DNA from: Ricinus communis
Taxonomy: Eukaryota; Streptophyta; Magnoliopsida; Malpighiales; Euphorbiaceae
DNA length: 64,000 bases
Direction: 5' to 3'
Assembly (NCBI RefSeq): GCF_019578655.1
Contig: NC_063257.1
Location: 8,308,001 to 8,372,000, forward strand
The notes beneath the pieces are model-generated. The model was not told where the DNA came from, did not search any database, and worked only from the letters and a program-made list of their open reading frames with translations. Each line of letters begins with the position of its first letter. Position 1 is the first letter of the stretch. Of the stretch, positions 34,241 to 47,200 are shown piece by piece. A program made the position numbers and the translations under genes.

Positions 34241-34709
34241 CTAATTATAAATTAAATTCTGAATTTTATATTTTTTAATAAATTTATTTAATTATTTTAA
34301 AATTTTAAAATAAATATTTCTTTTTAATTTATTTTCAAAAAGATTTCGACCGTAATTTTTAAATCTTGACAGTAAAAAAACGACGTGAAAAGTCAATTAT
34401 ACTTACTAAAAGAATAATAATTATAAATCAGCTAAATATAATTTATTATATACTTAATAGTATAACGATTAAAAATTTTATATATATACTTTTACATATT
34501 TTATATTTAAAAATAATAATATTTTATTAGTTTACTAACTTTTATGTTATTAGATATAATTGACTTGCCATGTTTTTTTTTATTAAATTTTAAAATTATT
34601 ACTGAAAAGTATTTTTAAAATAAATTAAAAATATATATATATTTTTATTTTAAAGTTTTGAGATAATTAAATAAAATTATTAAAAATATAAAATTAATAA
34701 TTTAATTAG
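34241..34709. mobile_element. Foldback/MITE-like element with ~155-160 nt inverted arms
   Basis: The left arm 34241-34401 and the right arm 34555-34709 are inverted copies from CTAATTA at the outer ends to AGTCAATTATA/TATAATTGACT at the inner ends, separated by about 153 bp. Matching blocks include GAATTTTATATTTTTTAATA, TTTATTTAATTAT and TTTTAATTTATTTT, with several small gaps. The match is too long and ordered to be only AT-richness. There is no coding capacity. Family and target duplication are undetermined. Confidence 0.72.
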
Positions 34710-34849
34710 TAATGATTCTTTTTCATTATTGAGTTATGATAGGCATAGACTTGAAGCCCTTTACAATATCATTTTTCAAACACATGTATTGGATATGAGT
34801 CGGAATAAATGTCCGTACACATTATATACACATATATTAATTTATTTTA

Positions 34850-34851
<2 letters not shown>

Positions 34852-34884
<33 letters not shown>
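34852..34884. repeat. (ATT)n microsatellite
   Basis: About eleven uninterrupted ATT units. Confidence 0.95.
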
Positions 34885-34974
34885 TGAATTATGTGTTTAT
34901 ACATGGACAAAACAAAGGCATGGTGCGTGTGAAACTTTGAAAATATAGGATAGGAATTGTAAACACGGCATTCA

Positions 34975-35016
34975 TGAGTCATGAGTCATGAGTCATGAGT
35001 CTACACTCTTGACTCA
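34975..35016. promoter_or_regulatory. Cluster of TGAGTCA (GCN4/bZIP-type) motifs
   Basis: Three perfect TGAGTCA sites stand end to end with 7-bp spacing (34975, 34982, 34989). TGAGTCT follows at 34996, and the reverse-orientation TGACTCA is at 35010-35016. TGAGTCA is the GCN4-like core bound by plant bZIPs. The cluster is more than 2.5 kb from any start codon, so it may only be a slipped 7-bp repeat. Confidence 0.55.
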
Positions 35017-38000
35017 GATTTTACTTACTAAGATTTGCATATTTCTGCTATTACTTTCTTTCACTATGTAAGTCTACACAATCCATCTCTTATATTTTGA
35101 CGACAAATCAACTTCATTACACATTAAAAATAATATAATTTTCTCAAATTTAACTCTCAATCTAAACATGTTTACAAGCCTGATTATCCGTACACTTATT
35201 AAAGATCTAACATATTGAAAATATAAAAGGGACAAATAATTTATAAAAATAAAAGTCCGGTCAATTAAATAATTAGTTCTACAATTATATTAGTTAAGTT
35301 TTTACATTTTCTTATTTATTTTAACTATCATCTTAATCAAATTAATTAAATTCAAATTCTAACAACAGTTCTTTAGACTTACTCGAAAAAAAGAACTATA
35401 TTTGTAATTTAATTATTTTTAACCTTAGAATTATAGTACCTTTTTTTAAATCAATATATATGGTTCATTTTATTTTTAAAATTAAATAAATTGTATAATC
35501 TTATCATTTATTGATATAATATTATTTTTTTGATAATATAGGACGACAATGATGCATTTTTTTAATTTTTTATTATGTAAATACCACACTAACAATACTA
35601 ACAGAATAAAATACATACGTTTCATCATCAACGTTTAAAATGGATTCCATCAAAGTTTAACTTCATATCTTATGCAATTGGATTGATGAAATATGGACCC
35701 ATTTTTAATAAAATAGAACAGCTAACTTTTCAATTGAGCATTAATTATTAGACACATTAATTAAATGATACTTTGTCGAGTAGCTTTCCAAGTTTTTAAA
35801 GTAATCCAATGAGTTGGACTCGTCGCCTTGGTCCGTCATAGTCTCGTAGGAGCCGGCCGTTGGTGGCCTGTTATTTAGCTGTGATCATATATTTTATACA
35901 AAGTCAAATCTAATGACCCGTCACACGAAGACTTTTTTCTTTACCAAATTTTGCATTTAGGGTCAAAAATTTGTATTCGACTTTTTGTTCTTCTGAAGGA
36001 GTGGGTGCCGACATTCAGCATCAAAGTCTTTGTTAAATTATCCTTTTTGATTTATGAAATTCTTTTTTCTAACGTTGTATTTGTTTAATATTCAGAATAT
36101 TCATTACAATTTTTGGTTCATTTAGAGGTATTATAAGTTAATTTTGGTGCATTTTATTAGATTTATATTTCTACTTTAAATGTAAATAAACCCATAGGAA
36201 ATTTTCTTAATCTGTTGCTTTGGTCCATTACATAATACAATTAGTTAAGTGATTTCATCAAACTATGAAGATTTATATTTAAAAATGAATAATTTTTAAT
36301 AAGATTGATACTATAGCATCGAATTCACACTTCATTTTAAATTAATTGTAATTCTATGAGTATTTCATAACTAAAAAGAGCTCGTATATTTATGCAAAGT
36401 ATGAGATATTACTACTAGTTTCGCTTTTTATTGGTTAATAACGTTTTTTTTTTTTAAGTTTGATATTCTTTTTTTTTTAAACGATAAATATGGCTAGCAT
36501 ATTAATTGTTAAATTAATAGAAATATGAAGTTTTTATTTATAAATTCGAAAATAAATCATCATATTTTAGAAGAAGAAAAAGTGTCGAATTTGAGATTTT
36601 AACCTTCGGTAGTAAATGGCCGGCCACCAGACTGAATCCTCGGCGGTTTCGATATTCTCTTTGATTCTGCATTATTTGGGAAGAAAAATGCATTGGCTAA
36701 AGGAAAGGTCTTACTTTCAATTGAGAGACCTAATACAAGGCCCAATGGGTTGTTCTACTAAAAGGCCGAAGCTTTCTGGGTAAGGTTTCTCCCATTTATG
36801 TCAAAAATGTGAACGAAATTATATAATTTTTCTCTCTTTCTTCCACATCCATCGTCTTTCACTAATGAATTATAAGTACAAATAAAAAGGCAACTGGTTG
36901 ATTTTAATTAAAAATATAAAAAATTAAAGATAAATAAATAAATAAAGGATACTTATTTATCGATTCAGTTAACAAAAAACGATCAATAATTTTAGTGATG
37001 AGGTTTGCCAAGAACCAGTCCAAGAAATTAATCATAGACAGGGGGTTTACTATAGATCAATCCAAATATAAGCTGGCTTTTATTACTACTCTAGTTGACG
37101 GAGTCTTAGTAAGTTTAATTTATTAATATTAAATTTGATTTTTATTCGCCTACATACATTTTTTTTTATTTTTTTATGATACTATCATTTATAAATAACT
37201 TGTTCCGAAATTCATCTTTTTCATTAATATTTCAATACAATATTTTCACCATATAAGTAAAAAAAAAAAATTAGACAAGAAAAATAAGAGGGTGACTAAT
37301 GGGAGCAATTCCTGCTGAGTGTGATTTTACATTTTTTTTTTTGCTATAGAATATTTGTAGAGTTACAGTTAGTTTGGACTAAATCTAAGACCGTCAGCGC
37401 AACACCAATTTCGAGATTAGAAAAAAAGATCTAACCGAAGTGTAGTTCTGAATACTATTAAAAAGAATATTTTCATCCTCTAAATTTAAATTTAGGATCA
37501 TAAGCCATATAATGAAAGTCATCTCTTTCAGACTATCACCCAGACAGTTATATAAGTAAAAATTTTATGGCATATAAAAATTATCTCATTAAGTTGTCAA
37601 AACAAAGTAAAAAGTACATGAAAAATTCAAAGTAGAACAATTAATCAATTTCAGTTGGTTCGGTTTTTCTAGTTTGATTTGCTTACCCTTATCTGCCACT
37701 TATCTCTCCTCTTCCTCTCTCACGTTCACCATCCCATCATTCAAAGTGTAATAGCTCAATTTTATTTCTTCTTTGTTCTTTTTTTTTTATTCTTTTAGTT
37801 TAAATTAAGAAAAAATAAAGTCATCTTTTCCTTAATCATATAAATTTAAGTAAGAAACTGAAATTTAAAAATAACATTGCAAATAGTTGTTAAAAAAAAA
37901 AAGAACTGTTGTGGATGAAATAATAATTTTTTTTTTTAACTCAACTAAACTTTTAAATTGGAGTATTAAATATATAATTATGCTAAGATAAATTTTAGCC

Positions 38001-39361
38001 AATATCTTCAAAATTAGTTCAAGTAACTTTAAATATTAAATAAGAAAAAAAATGTTGTTGAATTATCGTTTTTTCTAACAAAGTTAAAAATTCAAAAAGT
38101 AACACTTGAGATTAAATTTGAAATTTAATTCGAATGGCAGGAGCAATTGTTTTTAAATTGAAATTTTAAATTCAAGCCATTATTTCTGTATTAAGTGAAA
38201 TTCTGTTTCTCTTGTAGCCTATTGGATTTCTTGTAAATTTTTTTTTTAAAAAAAAAAGCCTTTCTTCTTTTTAATCCTTGTGCTTCTCATGAAAGCTCTA
38301 AGAGCTAAGAGCTAAGGGCTAATGCCATCCTCCTCTTCCTCTTCCTCCTGCTCCAGCTTACACCAAAGTCCCACTTTCCGTCAGTATGTCCCTGAAAAAA
38401 AGATCAGTTTGTCCCTCAGATTTTCTTCTCTGCCAACTCCTCAGACGGCAAAATGGGACCCCTCCCTCGATTCACCCTTTCATTATATATGACTGCAAAA
38501 CTCATTCTTCTTCTATAAATAAAATAAGCCAGACCATTGCTTGTTGACCGGTGGAGTTGAGCCAACGTCTTTATTATCCCCTATTTATATTATTAATTCA
38601 TTAGCTCCCCTACTCAACATCCGTACTACATTCCCCTACCCATCTCCCCAATCAAGTTTACAGCTTTCAATAGGATATACTCATAATGCCATTGCAGTTG
38701 ATTTGGCAAGACAGTCCTATTAATTAGGGAAGTGGATAGGCTGTTAAAAAGAGAGATGACCCCATGTTCTCCAAAAGCCCAATTACAGGGTCTATTCACT
38801 TCGTCTATGTGACAAAAATTTGCATGTTATTTTGTTCAAGTTCTCTAGTCGGCCATTCAATGTGCTACGGACCCACATAAACACCTAACCAAACTACACA
38901 ACTCCCTCTTTTTTCTCCAAATCTTTCCAACTTTTTCTTTCATTTGGGAAATAAACGCCCTTTTGGCCTTTTTATGTTTTCCTCTTTGATTTTTCACTCA
39001 AAAGACACATCTCCTAAAGACCCGTTCTTGGCCTTCTTCTCTCATAAGCTTTCCTCAACAAAAAAATCTAATTTAATACACAATCACAAAAAGACTATTA
39101 TTATAAGTGTTTTTAAACAAAAAATAAATAAAAAATTGGGTACTTGCATTAGTCATCAATTGCCCAACACAAGAAACAGAAATTAGCCAACAGCTCAATC
39201 TGTAGCACATGACCCAGCATTTACTTTCCCATGTTTCTATAATTTTCCTCTTTGTTTTTCCCATTCTTCTATTGCTCCTATATCTCTCTACCCATTTATT
39301 TCCTTCACTTACAAGCCAACCTTAACCCTACACCAACACCAACATACCACATAGTATTCCT
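35017..39361. other. AT-rich spacer upstream of the IDA-LIKE gene
   Basis: 4.3 kb, dense in A/T homopolymers. No coding region, tRNA or LTR is seen. 38.3-39.3 kb is pyrimidine-rich and could hold distal promoter elements of the peptide gene. Confidence 0.5.
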
Positions 39362-39370
39362 TATTTATAA
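39362..39370 (+). promoter_or_regulatory. Candidate TATA box of the IDA-LIKE gene
   Basis: TATTTATAA lies about 190 nt before the ATG, with a CT-rich leader including a (CT)n run near 39471-39484 between them. The placement suits transcription from about 39395. Confidence 0.3.
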
Positions 39371-39550
39371 GCCATAATATTATATGCATATCATAAGCAT
39401 AATCTTTTGAAGTTTGTGTTTTGCACATCAGCAGATTCATCTCTTCTTGGACTTTTTAGCTTACCAAATCTCTCTCTCTCTCTTTGAAGTTCTCTTCTCT
39501 TCCTCTTTTCTCTGTTCTCACACAGCTAGGTTTTGGGATTGGTGAAAATA

Positions 39551-39784
39551 ATGGGAAAGAGTAGTCATCAAGTTCTAGTATTGCTCTGGCTTCTTTTGCT
39601 AATATTTTTTGTTGCACATTCTCATTGCTCAAGACAGGCTCAAAGTTTTAAGATCAAGCCCGATACTCAAAATTCACCTCGTACTTTCTTTGGTTTCTTG
39701 CCAAAAGCAATGCCAATCCCACCATCTGGTCCTTCAAAGAAACACAATGACATTGGCTTACAAAGCACAACAGTATCACCATGA
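39551..39784 (+). CDS. IDA-LIKE (IDL) signalling peptide precursor
   Basis: A 77-residue secreted prepropeptide in one exon. A very hydrophobic signal peptide (about 1-26, LVLLWLLLLIFFVAHSHC) precedes a short variable spacer. Then comes the C-terminal EPIP region FFGFLPKAMPIPPSGPSKKH-N (46-66) with the core PIPPSGPSKKHN (55-66) and a short tail. The IDA family peptide is processed, proline-hydroxylated and read by the receptor kinases HAESA/HSL2, controlling abscission, cell separation and some stress responses. The core has Gly where IDA has Ala, as in IDL peptides, and Lys-Lys where Lys-Arg is usual. The ATG at 39551 is chosen because only a TTG lies upstream in frame. No other gene lies within several kb. 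Confidence 0.92.
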   Translation: MGKSSHQVLVLLWLLLLIFFVAHSHCSRQAQSFKIKPDTQNSPRTFFGFLPKAMPIPPSGPSKKHNDIGLQSTTVSP

Positions 39785-42700
39785 AGGATAACAGCAACAG
39801 CCCAAGAATATATACGACTGTATTTCTTTTCTTCTTTTTTTTTTTTTGTTTCTCTTCTTCTACTCATACAAAAATCTTGATGTATGTATATGGGGCTGAC
39901 TGGGGGAATTCTTTCCTTATAACCTTTTTTTTTTTGGGTTTTATCTTCTGTTAGCTCTCATGAGATCAAAAGGGAAGATTGCTTATCTTAATCATGAGTT
40001 CTTTTTTTGTGTTGTTTTTTAAATTCTAGTATAGCAATAGCTGTAGATAGAATCTTTACGAGTTCAAAGGGGCATCAAGATTGAGCAAAAGTATTTATTT
40101 TTGTACACAAACAAGAAAATTAGTCTGAAAACATGAAAGCTTTTTGCTTTTTGTCAATCAAGGTTTTGGCCTGTGTGGGTGTTTTTATTGAACTAATCAT
40201 TCTAATTGTTAATTTCATTGCCTTACTTTAGTTCACTTGATAATCATGGGATATGTCCAACTTTTCTGATACAAAAACAAAGTCAATCATCTATATATGT
40301 ATACGAAAACTTTTATTTATATGATTTTCGATAGAAATGGATAATTTGTCTCTAATTACTTAGAGATGCATTTATCTTATCTATATATATATATGAAGAC
40401 TTCATTTTTATCGTTTAAATTGGCTCAGTTTCATGCCTAAAAGAGTATAAAGCTGATATATGATAACAATGGCAGCAGTCCTTTCTTTTCTTTTATTAGA
40501 TTAAGAGCACAAACGCTCATGATTCTGATTCTCATACGAGTGGGTGTGGCGGTACGTACTACACACTGTCTGAAAATGTGAATGCGTGCAAGACAATAAA
40601 CAGTTTGATGGGAGTGACCATACATACCCATAAATTATGTGAAGGTGACGTGATATCATGTTTGTTTTGATTTGATCTGATATAATAATTAATGAACTAG
40701 ATCTTCTTCTTCTTCTTTATTTCTTTCTTCAAACAGTCCTTTCTGACTACTACGTCTAGCTACTCACTCTCTAGGTCTACGAAAGCATTGCCTGCCTCAG
40801 TACCCTTCACTCAGTTTTCAGAATGTAGGTCTAATGAATTTTCTTTTTGGCCTTAGGTATAGAACAGAAATACAATGGAGAATATCACATTTGCTTACTT
40901 CAGTTGCAATTTCATACCCAGTTACCCACTGTCTACTGCAACTTGCGGAGATGGATGTATATCTACTACTCCTTTGTATGTATATATATATATATATACA
41001 TACACAGACATAACTGCACTTTTGTTGTCAGAAACAAAAGCGCAATTAAGAATATAATAAGAGCCTTTCTTGCGATAAAATTAATATATATATACACATG
41101 CATGTCCATCTTTAATACAACAAAGAATAAAGTCAAAAAGAATATGTATGCAGATCTTAAGAAACAAAGAGATGTTAAATTTTAAAAGATCACAAGAATT
41201 ATTGAAACAAACAAAAATCAAATAAAACAAAATAAAATCCCAATTGTTTTGCCTAATATAGCAAGTGTAAGTGTCTTTAATGTAATACGAATATCCTCCC
41301 ACCCCCTTAAAACAATAAAAAGAAATTGTAGATAGAATATGTGACTAATTAAGGAAAGAGTCATAATAAGAAGATAAGTATCCTTAATATTTTAGTCCCT
41401 CATAATCTAAGTGTGATTTGCATAAGGTCATAAAGTATGAACTTCCTTGTATATCTAATTAAAACTGCCTCCTAATATCATATACTTGCATAAATGTTCA
41501 ATAAATATGCATCAACATGGAAAATCAAAACTTCTATAGAACCCTTTTAGATTGCCACTAGGTACTTAAGAAAGTAGGTTTAAATATTTTCTTTTTTCAA
41601 TTTGAGAGATTGATTTTTCTTCTATTTTTTATAAATTGCTTCTCAAAGCTACTCCGAGTTTTTAAAGCAATTTTCAAAAGAATATTTTGGAAAAAGAAAA
41701 CAATTTGGGAAAAGCATAGTAAAAAGTTCGTGAACCATTTTTAGCTTGAGATAAACATATCATATTCATTTCAAATGACCCAAAACTGGCTCAAGAATTT
41801 AATGGTCATTCATTCATACACAGGTAAGCAAAAGGTTCAAAAGAGCAGCCACCTTAATGTTCAATGAGAATGAGTTGAAATTTTATCCCATAGGCATTGA
41901 AATTCAAATCTAACTTAAGAAGAATGGGGGCAATTCATGAGAGAAATGGTCATCCTCAATGACAAACCTAAAAGTCAATGTTTGTTTAAATAACTAAACT
42001 TTGGATTTTCATATAGAGGAGAAATTTCATGTGGGTTTGGTTAAACATGGACACATAAGGAAAAAAAAAAAAAAAGAACCTTCCACTAATTATTAAAATT
42101 TTCCTTGGTAGATATAATAATACTAGTATTAGTTGACTTAGAGAAAGAGAATTATTTCTTAAGCCTATTGGTTGACTACTACTCATTTTCTAAGCTCGTT
42201 ATTGAATATCAACAGACAAACATCTGATTTATTTATTTTTATTTTTTTTTATGACTCATTCCATTGCTACAAAAAATTATTAAATAAAGAATACATTATT
42301 GTTAGAGATAATCCACACCACTCACAAGCACAAGTTAAACTGAAATATGCATGGATACCAATAAAGTCAGTAGGATGTGGAATTTTTATGTAAATGAAGT
42401 CACCTTTGATTATAATTAATTACGAAGATAATAAAATGGTGAACCGTATACAATGTTTAAGGACATCTTTATACATTGTATAGGTGAAAATTCGAATTCG
42501 ATAGGAGGTGCGACATAATTAAATTTTAGATAATATCAAAAAATCTATTACTATATTAATAGGTGATAACAAAACTTTGTTCCGTACAAATTATTAAAAG
42601 AAAAAAAGACTGTAATATTGACACATGTGATCTAAATATTCTGTCATTCTTCTATCTGACAAAATCAGTCAGCCCCCATTTTGGAAATTGCTATTAGCTT

Positions 42701-42880
42701 ATATGATGTAAGGCCACAGTTTCAATTGGGTAACAGGTAAACCAACCAAACTAAGGCAATATCAAAAATTTACATAAATCAAGACCACTGCAGGGAAGGG
42801 AATGATTTGAAGTTGGAAGCGAAATGCGTATGGTTTTATTAGTTTGCATGTTTTCTCCACTATACAATCACAGTATCAAG
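39785..42880. other. Spacer downstream of the IDA-LIKE gene
   Basis: The IDL 3' UTR is followed by AT-rich DNA with a (TA)9 run at about 40981-40998. Short open frames near 40850-41300 arise from TA repeats and are not supported as genes. Confidence 0.55.
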
Positions 42881-43150
42881 GAAGCAAAGACTTGAACCTG
42901 TGGTCGAGGTACTTGCAACATAGATCACAGACCATTGGATCTTAAGTGTGGGTCCCATTTGCATGATGGGTTCGCCCGTCCTTCTTGTTTGTTGTGCAAT
43001 GCACCATGGTCCGGGCACAAACAACCCTGCACTCGTGTCGTGCCCCTCGAGCCTCGAGCCATAAACGGCGTAAAGCTTGCTAGTGATTGTCTAGCCTTAC
43101 TATCAAAGCAGCACAGTTGTGGGACTGGGAGTGGAAGTTAACATTGCTTG
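42881..43150 (-). other. GC-richer island with a tRNA-like B-box match
   Basis: About 260 bp stand out from the AT-rich surroundings. On the minus strand AGGTTCAAGTC (about 42890-42900) resembles a pol III B box, and CCAATGGTCTGTG about 55 nt upstream could be a weak A box, as in a tRNA-derived SINE head. The upstream GC-rich part has an open plus-strand frame (42935-43141, TTG start only) without a known domain. It may be a repeat fragment or an unrecognised conserved non-coding segment. Confidence 0.3.
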
Positions 43151-44203
43151 CTAGGAGAAAGAGTAACCGTCATCCCGAAAGAAAAATTCTGCATTGCCAG
43201 CAGAAACAGCAACAGTGGTTCACCAGATGTACGAGTATGATTTCACCATCAACTATGGTTAGATGATGGCTAAGATGATTTTCTTTTTAGTAATTATTGC
43301 AGTAGTAACAAAATAATAATAAATGTAAATAGTAATGTGATCAAACATTTTTAGTGGCATATAACTAAACATAGACCAGCCATTCATTTTCCCTACAATA
43401 ATGATGCTTATAAAGAATGTTATAAACCCAAAAGCTAGCTTTTTTACAAGATAAGACTTCCCAAAATATGTATGAGCTAATGTGTACAGGTCCCCAAGGA
43501 CAACCCGATTCTCTTTCAAAACAAAAAACAAAAAACAAATGGCCTCAGATGCTTTTCTTCTTCAAGAACCAAATCCTACAAACTAACGATCCAACTCCAA
43601 CCAAAGTGCCTAGTGCAACCAAACATTTTGATTCCAGGAAGCGTCTGTATTTCTGAGAGGGATGGATTTTAACAAAATAAATAAATATTAACTAGCAAAA
43701 GCTGGATAGTCCAGGAATAACTATACAAGTTTACATCCAGGAAATACATGATATACCTAGAATAACGAAATCAAAGGCATGATGAAGCTACCTCTGCGTT
43801 GTCAGGCACGCAAGTGAAAAGTCCATCCCCGGATGCACAACCTGAAGCAAAAATTGTAAAAGAATAAAATAGCATCCCTAGTGCACTGGGGCTCCCTGAT
43901 TTTCGAGGAGGTGTTGTCTATCATAAACAGTTGTGAAAAGGTGTGGGGAGCGGGAATGCGAGAAAGGAAAAAAATTTTGCTCACGGTCGATGCTTTTATA
44001 TACACTACAATACAACAGATTTTGCAATGGGCAAATACCCTAGAAATTAAATGGAAGAAAAAATAAATTGAGGGAAGGAGGGGAGGAGAACAAAAAAGAA
44101 GACAGCAGATGTTGGTTTAGCTTCAACTTGCTTAACCATCAAAGCCTTCATTGTGGAAGGTACAAAATATGTGGAGACTGGACTTCCCTCCCTTCCTTTG
44201 TTG
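43151..44203. other. 3' flank of the PRAF gene
   Basis: The part next to 44204 must contain the PRAF 3' UTR (minus strand). No coding exon is recognised. Confidence 0.5.
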
Positions 44204-47200
44204 CTAAGGTTGGGAAGAGGAAGACATGGCTCCCTCTGATCTGCGTGCAGCCTGGCCAGAAACTGATGATTTATCAGATCCACGAACATTATACTTTTCA
44301 TACACCTTCTCGCGATTCTCAGACCACCAAGTCTCTGCTTGGTGCTCCCCAAATCTTCTCCGGCTGCAGAACATTTTCATAATCAATGGTTACCATATTA
44401 GAATATTTCAATGGCTAAACACATGCAAACTATAGATAATTCAACATCTGATCCAACAGCTTCATAGGCCATATTTTGGCATCTTATACTGCTTGATGAG
44501 AAGAAAAATAAATTGACCAAAAGTGAGGGGAAACTCCTTTGACGGCCATCAGCATTACTATAGCAATCTGAGAATCTCTCAACATGTCTTGATATTTTGG
44601 TACTTAGCCACTTTTGGTTTCTTTCTACTTCCAAGCCTTACAAACAAGAGCAGCTATAAATATGTCAGATTCGAGATCAAGAATTGAAAGAAAGAGTACC
44701 TGAAGCGCACTCGTTTAAGATCTCTAGTTCCATCACGCAGGGCCACTAGTGTTATGTACACACCGGGTTCATACTGTTCGATCCACTCGGCCTCAACTTG
44801 ATTACTGCTAGCAGCCAATGCTGAGTCTCTCGATCTTATACCATTCTCACCATCTTGAAGAGACCTAGATTCCTTCCCATCAACACCCTCTGACACATTA
44901 TGACTGGATTGAACGCCTCCACCATTGGACAGTCTGGCATCTGGATGGTCATCCCTTCCATTGGTTGGAAATGAATCCCGAAATGAATAAGCTGGACCTT
45001 GAGCTCCATTTGACAAAGTAGAGTCGTTTCCAGTGGGGGAAGCCAAAGAAGTTAAACTTATAGAATCAGATCTTGAATGCCTCTCTCCATTTGCATCAAC
45101 ATAGTGTATACCATTTGGCTCCAAACCATTTGTTAGGTAAGCAGGCTTCATGTTTTCGGAGTCAGAGACACCTGGTGGCAATCTTTCAGCCATATCCTTC
45201 AGCTGGGGTAATAATGTACAAAATTTAAAAAAATTACAACAGATTAAAGAAAGAATATGATATGAAGAATCATTAAACAAAAGGAATGTCAACATATTAG
45301 CATCTCCAATTACTACGGATGAAGTGTCAACAGAGCTAATGGCAACCAATCTTTTCCAATTCCAGAGGAAACCCCTGATCTGATGGCACAGATGAATACT
45401 TGGCAAATAAATAACATATCACAACATGCAAAAAGTGGGAGTACCTGTGCAGTAAGTGACTTTATCACATCTTTTGCAGCTTTAGATTTAGAAGATTCTT
45501 CTGCAGCTAATGCCATGGCTTCTTGTACCTTCTTTGCTGATTTCTGAAGCTCTAGTTCTTGAAAGTCGCATCTCTGTTTCAGGCTCTCAACCTAAACCAG
45601 ATACATAGAGGTCAAAATAAATATATTTCCCATAAAGGTCCACCCAAAATTATATATCCTCAAATTCCATCACAAAAAAGGGAACAGGCAAATAGGCAAT
45701 TCTCACTCAAAAAACTAAATTTTTTTATTAAGGAATATATAATTAGCATAGGAAGCTCAATCAATGCATAACATGAAAACTTGAACCAATATACCTGTGC
45801 ACGCAACTTGATCACTTCTTGATTCAAAAGTTCATTTGTTTTTCTCAAACTATCAGTAACACTTTTCGAAAAAGAAAGTCCTGATGTAGTTGGAACAGGT
45901 GTAGCAGATCGTGGGGGGCTAGGTCTCCTTGAGAAAGGTGAGACAGACCTGGAATTTACTCCAGATGGTGTAAGAACAGGTTTTGGAACTTTTGCTCGCA
46001 GATCAATGGCGCTAGAAAATACAACATCTTTCAGCTGTAACAAAGATGGTGCTTGAGAGGAGCGAACAAGAGAAAATGTATCAGCTTTCTTTCCTTGTTT
46101 GGCTGCTTTGGTATCTAACTGCTTAATCAAATCCATATTTGAAGGCAAAGTAGACTTTGACAGTCTTATCTCAGCTTTGTCCAACCTGTCCTTGTTTTCA
46201 CCTGAAAGACAAGGGACAGAATTCCTCCTATTATGATTACTAGCATCTGATACCTTGTTTAGTTTTACAAAACAAGAATCACAAACACGATATGGTTTTC
46301 CAGGATTGGGAGCTAAGGCTGCTCTTGTTGCTTTTCTGGAACTGCATGAATGGCAATGCACAAGACCACAATTATAGCAATTATGTCTCTTTCGAGTAAA
46401 CCCAAAAGCCTGCCTGCATGATGAACACTGTGATTGCTCAGCACCAGATACCAACTTATGAAGACATATAGCTGCAGTGTAGTTTGCACCACAAGCAATA
46501 TACTTTACATGCCTGTCCTTCAAAGCTTCAACTAGAATAGGTGCTTTACGATCCTCGATATCTCCATGGCCCAACCTCCCATTGGCACCCTTTCCCCATG
46601 TATAAACTTCATTCCTGGATGTTAAAACTGCTACATGATATGCACCACAAGCAATTTCCTCAACAGATTCTCCAGAAAGCTTATCTTCTACCAAGCAAGG
46701 TAGCTTCCCATCAGCATAAGGATTCCCCAGTTGACCATAAACAGTACTACCCATTGCAAAGACATGTCCTGATGTAGTCAAGCCAACAGTTAAACTATGC
46801 CCACAGGCAATTTTATGAAAATTGTAATCAATTAGTGCTGGCACACATGTGGGTTTTAGGCGAGGTTCCTTGTCTCCATGCCCAAGTCGATTTTTATCCC
46901 CATCACCCCAAGTAAACAACTTTCCTGATGAAATACTGGAACTAGATTGTGTGACAATAACTTCTACAACAGCAGCAGTATGCCACACCCCACATGCAGC
47001 AGCAATTGTCCTCAAACCTGAAAGAGATTCTACTTCTCTAGGATATGCAACATTTTCTCTGTCCCCATGGCCCAATACACCAAATGTCCCATCACCAAAA
47101 GTAAACAGCTGCCCTGTTGATGTTACTAAGGCTGTATGCCATGGACCACAAGTTACTGAAGCAACCTGAAGTCCCTCAAGTGGACCAGAGATTCTCTTGG

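Noticed and set aside
42881..42960. Complete tRNA gene
   Set aside because: Only a B-box-like match. No acceptor stem or plausible cloverleaf could be drawn.
45660..45794. C-terminal extension of the large PRAF exon ([14 protein letters not shown]...)
   Set aside because: It is intron read-through. A GT donor at 45794 and an AG acceptor at 45592 join exon 6 to the coiled-coil exon in frame.
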